Assembly (NCBI GenBank): GCA_937923945.1
Contig: CALDWC010000020.1
Coordinates: forward strand, 1-26,978
DNA: 26,978 nt
Reading direction: 5' to 3'
Origin: an uncultured Treponema sp.
GTDB lineage: Bacteria; Spirochaetota; Spirochaetia; Treponematales; Treponemataceae
The translations under genes and the position numbers were made by a program. Every line of letters begins with the position of its first letter. Position 1 is the first letter of the stretch. Below the pieces are notes generated by a model that was not told the origin of the DNA, did no database searches, and was given only the letters and a program-made list of their open reading frames with translations. Of the stretch, positions 23,331 through 26,978 are shown one piece after another.

Positions 23331-24779
23331 CTACTTAAATTGATTTAAGCCTGCACCGATTAAGAACTGCCCGATTAAAACGGGTCGGTGACTGTACTCA
23401 AGCCGTGTTTTACTTCCGGCTTTTACCTCAACAAAAATTGATGCCTTATAACTTTCAAAATCTTGACACCAGTTTTTTTCTTGAATAAAAACCGTCTGAT
23501 AAAGGTCAGCTAAAAAGCTCCGCCAAATACCCGGTGTCATCACCTTTGCACCGGCTCCGAAGTTTTCATCCGTGCTTGCGAGCTTCCACTTTTTAAACCG
23601 CTTTTTCGCTTCCGCATTGATGTAAGTGCGTACCGCGTCAACCGTTTCAACAACCTGAATATCAAGATAGCTTGTATCCCGTCCGCCGTCCGCATTTTCC
23701 GTGTAGCTGGTAACAAGCCGTTCAATGAGAACCGTCCCTGCAGGATCAAGCCGCCAAGTTGCAATACCCGCTTCAAGGAGTTTTTGCCGCGTGTCAAAAT
23801 CGTGGTCAAAAGGAGCCGCTAAGTCCGTAACCTGCACATCATAAGTATTCGCACTCGGATCATCCGCTAAGACGCGGCACGCTGCAGCCGCAAAACTTGC
23901 TGACCACAGGCAAGGCAGCGCCTTATCGGCACCTTTCGGAATAAGGCAGATATGCGGTGAATTTATTTTCTCCGCCTGCGAGATAACGCTTTCAGCCGTT
24001 CCGGATAAGGTGATAAAAGCCCTCCCGCCGATCTGCCGAGTCGCTGAATATCGGCTTTCAAGTTCCGTTGCAAGCAGTTTTATACTTTCCGCATCATCAA
24101 AGTCGTAAACGATATAGTTCCAGCGATTGCTTCCGAGCATGTCAGGCAATGCCGTCAAGTCGGCAACTCCTGTGCCTTGTACTGCATCCTCCGCCGTAAC
24201 GCTTACGCCCAATGCGTGTGCCGTTATTTCAACCGTGTTTTTGTTTCCTCCTGCACCTTTTACCACCGAAGAAACAATCACTTTATTCGGCGTGGAGCCG
24301 TCAACCTTTGCTTCAACCGGATTATTAAGAAGTCCGTTAAAAGCGGCAACAATACTCGCCGTTATTTTGTCTGCGGTACTTCCTTCATCGACCTTTGCAA
24401 AGACCGTCCGCCCGTTAATGCAAATTTCGATACTGCCGGCTGCAACCGAAGAAGCTGCAACCGTAAAGGTTTGCTTCCATGCCGTCCCTGCCTCCGGTTC
24501 TGCAATCGGCAAAACGGATAAACTTTCAACCTTATTATGTTTCAAAAAGGTTTCCGCCGCAATCGACGCGGGACTTCCAAACCCGAAAAGGTCTCCTGCC
24601 ACCGACGGACTTAAAACACTGACCGGAACTCCTGCCTGTGCCTTTCCCGTGTTTGATTTTAAGCCAACAATCAAAACCCTTTTAATCTCGCCGCTTTCTC
24701 CGGCGAGGCTGTTATCAATTTCCTGATACTGTCCCGGCACCAAAAGATTTGCCGGAATTTGTGTAAACGCTATAGCCAT
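23331..24779 (-). CDS. Contractile tail sheath protein (Mu gpL family)
   Basis: 482 residues, close to the Mu sheath length. Starts with the family's typical AFTQIPANLLVPGQYQEIDNS opening and VLIVGLKSNTGKA. The internal LTALPDMLGSNRWNYIVYDF, a GRAFITLSG strand, the central ERLVTSYTENADGGRDTSYLDI motif and the C-terminal RPVLIGQFLIGAG region are all present. It contracts to drive the tube through the cell envelope. AAGGAG precedes ATG 24779. Its presence shows a myovirus-type tail. Confidence 0.95.
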   Translation of the reverse strand: MAIAFTQIPANLLVPGQYQEIDNSLAGESGEIKRVLIVGLKSNTGKAQAGVPVSVLSPSVAGDLFGFGSPASIAAETFLKHNKVESLSVLPIAEPEAGTAWKQTFTVAASSVAAGSIEICINGRTVFAKVDEGSTADKITASIVAAFNGLLNNPVEAKVDGSTPNKVIVSSVVKGAGGNKNTVEITAHALGVSVTAEDAVQGTGVADLTALPDMLGSNRWNYIVYDFDDAESIKLLATELESRYSATRQIGGRAFITLSGTAESVISQAEKINSPHICLIPKGADKALPCLWSASFAAAACRVLADDPSANTYDVQVTDLAAPFDHDFDTRQKLLEAGIATWRLDPAGTVLIERLVTSYTENADGGRDTSYLDIQVVETVDAVRTYINAEAKKRFKKWKLASTDENFGAGAKVMTPGIWRSFLADLYQTVFIQEKNWCQDFESYKASIFVEVKAGSKTRLEYSHRPVLIGQFLIGAGLNQFK

Positions 24780-24791
24780 ATTGACTCCTTA

Positions 24792-25331
24792 TCAATCTAA
24801 ATTAACTATATCCGATGCGATTTGCTCACCGACGTGTAAATCGCTGTCATAACCTTTGAACCGGTCTAAATCGTCCGGCAGCACAATGTTCCCGCTGTCA
24901 TTCACCGCCCGTGCATGCAGCCGCCAACTTACCGCCCACAAAGTTGCATTGATTTTATCAAGTGAGCCGGTATAAAGGCATTCACCGCGTATCTTTTTCC
25001 CGCCACCGAATGCAACCGAGATATTCAAATTTTTAATCACACCCACAAGCGCAGACACAAGCTGTAACGCTCCGTCATACAAGCGGTCTTTGTTGTCTGC
25101 TCGGTACAATACCCAGCTAACAAAGTCAATGTAACTTTCATCTTCAAGCTCGCTATCTTGTATGCCGACAAGCGAAGTTAAAATCGCCGGTGTCGTTTGC
25201 ATAAGCCGCCTTATTTCCGCCTCATCAAACCTACCGGGATGAGATGTAACCGTAAGTCGTTTGTAGTTTTGAAACGCCGCTTGCAGTTGCTTGACCACAT
25301 CATTTCGAATATCCAAATAAGTCACATTCAT
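24792..25331 (-). CDS. Mu gp37-family tail protein (DUF1834)
   Basis: 179 residues from ATG 25331, whose ATGA overlaps the stop of the preceding gene by four bases. The N-terminal segment DIRNDVVKQLQAAFQNYKRLTVTSHPGRFDEAEIRRLMQTTPAIL and the LYRADNKDRLYDGALQLVSALVG region match gp37-like proteins, which lie immediately before the sheath in Mu. A tail terminator or neck role is likely, by position. Confidence 0.85.
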   Translation of the reverse strand: MNVTYLDIRNDVVKQLQAAFQNYKRLTVTSHPGRFDEAEIRRLMQTTPAILTSLVGIQDSELEDESYIDFVSWVLYRADNKDRLYDGALQLVSALVGVIKNLNISVAFGGGKKIRGECLYTGSLDKINATLWAVSWRLHARAVNDSGNIVLPDDLDRFKGYDSDLHVGEQIASDIVNLD

Positions 25332-25792
25332 TGTAGATGCCCCTCAAGCCATATTTCCGTAAGTTCGGTCAAGTCTGCGACATCGTCGCTGCTTACCCCA
25401 AGGTACGGACGCGCCGGAATATTTTTCTCTGAATAACCAAACTGATGAACCGCTGCATATTCCATACATGCGCCAACCAAAACCGCCCAGTCGTTTTTTA
25501 CTTCACTGGTAATTGAACGGTGTAAATATCCCTCTCTATTTAAAAGAGAAACACTTCCTGCACGTTCCTGTTTTTCCAAGTACCGTAAAGTCGATTCTGC
25601 AAAATCAGCCCACGGTTTCCCGTCAGGCGATTTTTGTGTTTTAAGAATACGGCTCCGAGATTGCTCGACCATTTCAAGTCCTAAACTCTGTAAAAGGTTC
25701 CTACGGTCTGCTGATGAAAGCGCTTTGCCGTTTAACAGGTCCGTTAATTTTTTAACTTCTTTAACATCGATTTCTACAACTGCGCTGCTCAT
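25328..25792 (-). CDS. Phage virion morphogenesis protein (Mu gpG / P2 gpS family)
   Basis: 154 residues from ATG 25792, an ATGA overlap with gp36. Typical segments are LGLEMVEQSRSRILKTQKSPDGKPWADFAESTLRYLEKQ and YAAVHQFGYSEKNIPARPYLGVSSDD, both family hallmarks (the HQFG and PARPYLG motifs). Members act in tail completion or head-tail joining. In Mu gpG lies further upstream near the head genes; here it sits between gp36 and gp37. A TTG at 25813 would add seven residues with no ribosome binding site. Confidence 0.88.
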   Translation of the reverse strand: MSSAVVEIDVKEVKKLTDLLNGKALSSADRRNLLQSLGLEMVEQSRSRILKTQKSPDGKPWADFAESTLRYLEKQERAGSVSLLNREGYLHRSITSEVKNDWAVLVGACMEYAAVHQFGYSEKNIPARPYLGVSSDDVADLTELTEIWLEGHLQ

Positions 25793-26214
25793 AACACCTG
25801 CCCCTTTTTCCAAAACCGAAAGTCCGCATCGCCGTCATCGCCTTTTATAATAGAAGAAACTTGTATATTCGGACCCGATAATCCGCCTTGATACTCGCGG
25901 TCTATCTTTTCCAAAAGCTTTATGCTGTCAGTATACCAGTTCCGGCTATCCTCACTGGAGCTCACCATATCGGTCAGCCGATGAGCTGCAATGTCCGCAC
26001 AAATTCCTTTCAATGCGGCATCAAACTGTACCGGAACCGGATCAATGATTTTCTCATCTTTTAAAAGCCACGGAAGCTGCGCAACAATGATGCCCGTTGC
26101 GTCAGCCAGTGCAAGCTCAACCCGCTCAATATCGAGTGAGCCGTCATCGCTCAGCGGCAAGCTGTTTGCCTGAACCCGCTTTTCAAATTCCGCAGCCGTT
26201 AAAAGATTTTTCAT
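25789..26214 (-). CDS. Mu gp36-family protein (DUF1320), head-tail connector region
   Basis: 141 residues. LTAAEFEKRVQANSLPLSDDGSLDIERVELALADATGIIVAQLPW and FDAALKGICADIAAHRLTDM are the standard DUF1320 layout of short helical connector proteins that follow gpT in Mu-like phages. The start forms a four-base ATGA overlap with gp35, and the end overlaps the virion morphogenesis gene, so translation is probably coupled. Confidence 0.87.
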   Translation of the reverse strand: MKNLLTAAEFEKRVQANSLPLSDDGSLDIERVELALADATGIIVAQLPWLLKDEKIIDPVPVQFDAALKGICADIAAHRLTDMVSSSEDSRNWYTDSIKLLEKIDREYQGGLSGPNIQVSSIIKGDDGDADFRFWKKGQVL

Positions 26215-26501
26215 TTTACTTCCTCAACAACGAGCCAACAGTCCGCTTTCAAAATTTTTGCAACATCTTCCGGCACTTCATACTCGGTATTAACTTTTTT
26301 AAAGCAAAGACCGGCACGGTAATACTGCGGATATCCCGTCGTGCTTCGCACCCGAAGCCGCACCTTTTTTTTACCGGTTTCGGGATTTCGCGTTTTACTG
26401 CTTTCATCTTTTGCTTCTTTTAATGCCGCTTCCCCTGCATCAGCTTTTTGCTTCGCCTTTTCGGCTTCAATCTGTAATTGCTCTTTTGTTTTTTCTGCCA
26501 T
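26211..26501 (-). CDS. Mu gp35 / HI1506-like small head-region protein
   Basis: 96 residues from ATG 26501, with AAGGGGG upstream. The first 45 residues are a charged helix (EKTKEQLQIEAEKAKQKADA), and the last 45 contain KKVRLRVRSTTGYPQYYRAGLCF and LKADCWLVVEEVK, the recognisable C-terminal part of this family. It follows the major head gene directly, as in Mu-like phages. Its precise role is unknown. Longer starts to 26528 would overlap the gpT stop. Confidence 0.78.
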   Translation of the reverse strand: MAEKTKEQLQIEAEKAKQKADAGEAALKEAKDESSKTRNPETGKKKVRLRVRSTTGYPQYYRAGLCFKKVNTEYEVPEDVAKILKADCWLVVEEVK

Positions 26502-26512
26502 AGAACGCCCCC

Positions 26513-26978
26513 TTACAACCAGCGGCACACCACGAGCCTCACGCGATTATAATTCGTGTTCGATTCCCCGCCCGCTAAATTTTGTTTCAGCAAAATCGCT
26601 TCAGCGGCTGCCCTGTTTGAAACATCTACAATCAAATGCGTCGGCTTCAATCCGAGCGGATCACCGCCGTCACGCTTGAATGCTTCCATCATACCGTATG
26701 CTTTTTCAAAATTAGCGGCAGTCAACTCTTCTTTTGACGCCACCGCCTGTTGCCAAAGTCCATACCCCCAATTTCCGCGATACCGAATACCATAAAGGTA
26801 TTTATCTTTCATAAATACCGTGTCATTTTGCACATCCTTGATTTCATCGTATTCAGGCTTCATCCGCTCCTGCATGATAAACGGTTTAAGCGGTCGGTTT
26901 AAGTCAAGCAAAAACCACGGAGCACCGCTTCCTGTTCCAAGCACATTCGATGTTGCCTTGTTTGTTCCAGTTCCGTCC
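26513..26978 (-). CDS. Mu-like major head subunit gpT, C-terminal part (cut by window edge)
   Basis: The frame is open to the window end and continues beyond it, so only the last 154 codons are visible. RPLKPFIMQERMKPEYDEIKD, VFMKDKYLYGIRYRGNWGYGLWQQAV and LKPTHLIVDVSNRAAAEAILLKQ are typical of the C-terminus of the Mu gpT capsid protein. A GTG at 26944 is not the real start. It opens the visible late gene order and is followed by gp35. Confidence 0.9.
   Translation of the reverse strand, partial: DGTGTNKATSNVLGTGSGAPWFLLDLNRPLKPFIMQERMKPEYDEIKDVQNDTVFMKDKYLYGIRYRGNWGYGLWQQAVASKEELTAANFEKAYGMMEAFKRDGGDPLGLKPTHLIVDVSNRAAAEAILLKQNLAGGESNTNYNRVRLVVCRWL

Larger units (their letters stand above)
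13073..26978 (-). mobile_element. Mu-like transposable prophage, right-hand late region (partial)
   Basis: About 14 kb of minus-strand genes follow the Mu late order from the head protein gpT to the tail fibre, with a DNA methyltransferase last. Genes overlap or nearly touch throughout. The left limit given here is the terminator after the methyltransferase; the true phage end should lie between about 13013 and 13122, but I could not identify terminal repeats or a 5-bp target duplication. The other end, with transposase and regulators, is outside the window. Contractile-tail genes (sheath, baseplate J, gp45) make this a myovirus-type element. Completeness of the prophage cannot be judged. Confidence 0.9.

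Noticed and set aside
24127..24726. 199-codon plus-strand frame opposite the sheath gene
   Set aside because: The minus strand clearly encodes a complete sheath protein with ribosome binding site and correct neighbours; the plus frame has none of these.
1..26978. Search for tRNA or rRNA genes, CRISPR arrays and insertion sequences
   Set aside because: No cloverleaf-like sequence, regularly spaced repeat array or transposase gene was seen in the window on either strand by eye.

Overview
The window looks like a chromosomal segment from a Treponema-type spirochaete. A glycerol-use operon and a cluster of envelope genes (including a P83/100-family antigen) are followed by the right-hand part of a Mu-like transposable prophage. 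The spirochaete call rests on the P83/100 protein, the spirochaete-style lipobox, and the P83/100 / beta-propeller / chemotaxis-receptor neighbourhood. I do not name a species.

Layout. (1) 1-6051, plus strand: an upstream region with small palindromes and a sigma70-like promoter, then glpK (glycerol kinase), glpF (glycerol facilitator), and a three-gene redox module made of a FAD glycerol-3-phosphate dehydrogenase with a C-terminal cysteine cluster, a GlpB-like pyridine-nucleotide/FAD oxidoreductase and a DUF1667 cysteine protein. Together these import glycerol, phosphorylate it and oxidise it to dihydroxyacetone phosphate. A bidirectional hairpin terminator ends the block. (2) 6097-10929, minus strand: a lipoprotein with a thioredoxin-like fold that lacks the CxxC pair, a pentapeptide-repeat protein, a secreted beta-propeller protein and the P83/100 coiled-coil protein, with a good promoter in front of the first gene. 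(3) 11266-12930, plus strand: a chemotaxis-receptor-like protein with no obvious HAMP domain and a short C-terminal arm. (4) From about 13073 to the window end, minus strand: Mu-type late genes in nearly the classical order. Reading in the direction of transcription these are gpT (cut by the window edge), gp35, gp36, gpG-like, gp37, sheath, tube, gp41 with a frameshift extension, tape measure, gpN, gpP, gp45, gp46, gp47, gp48, tail fibre, fibre-linked protein, and finally a D12-class DNA adenine methylase in the place that mom occupies in Mu. The genes are packed with 1-14 bp overlaps, as expected for one late transcript. Early genes (repressor, MuA/MuB), lysis, portal and terminase genes lie beyond the right edge of the window.

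The most informative hidden feature is a canonical -1 slippery heptamer (AAACCCT, minus strand, 22672-22666) inside gp41. It joins gp41 to an otherwise unannotated 62-codon frame that fills the gap before the tape measure gene, giving the two-product tail-assembly-chaperone arrangement known in other tailed phages. Other points of interest are a dispersed TTAATCAG-containing intergenic repeat seen only in the host part, a hairpin-rich leader ahead of the phage methylase, and the redox-dead thioredoxin-fold lipoprotein. No tRNA, rRNA, CRISPR array or insertion sequence was seen.
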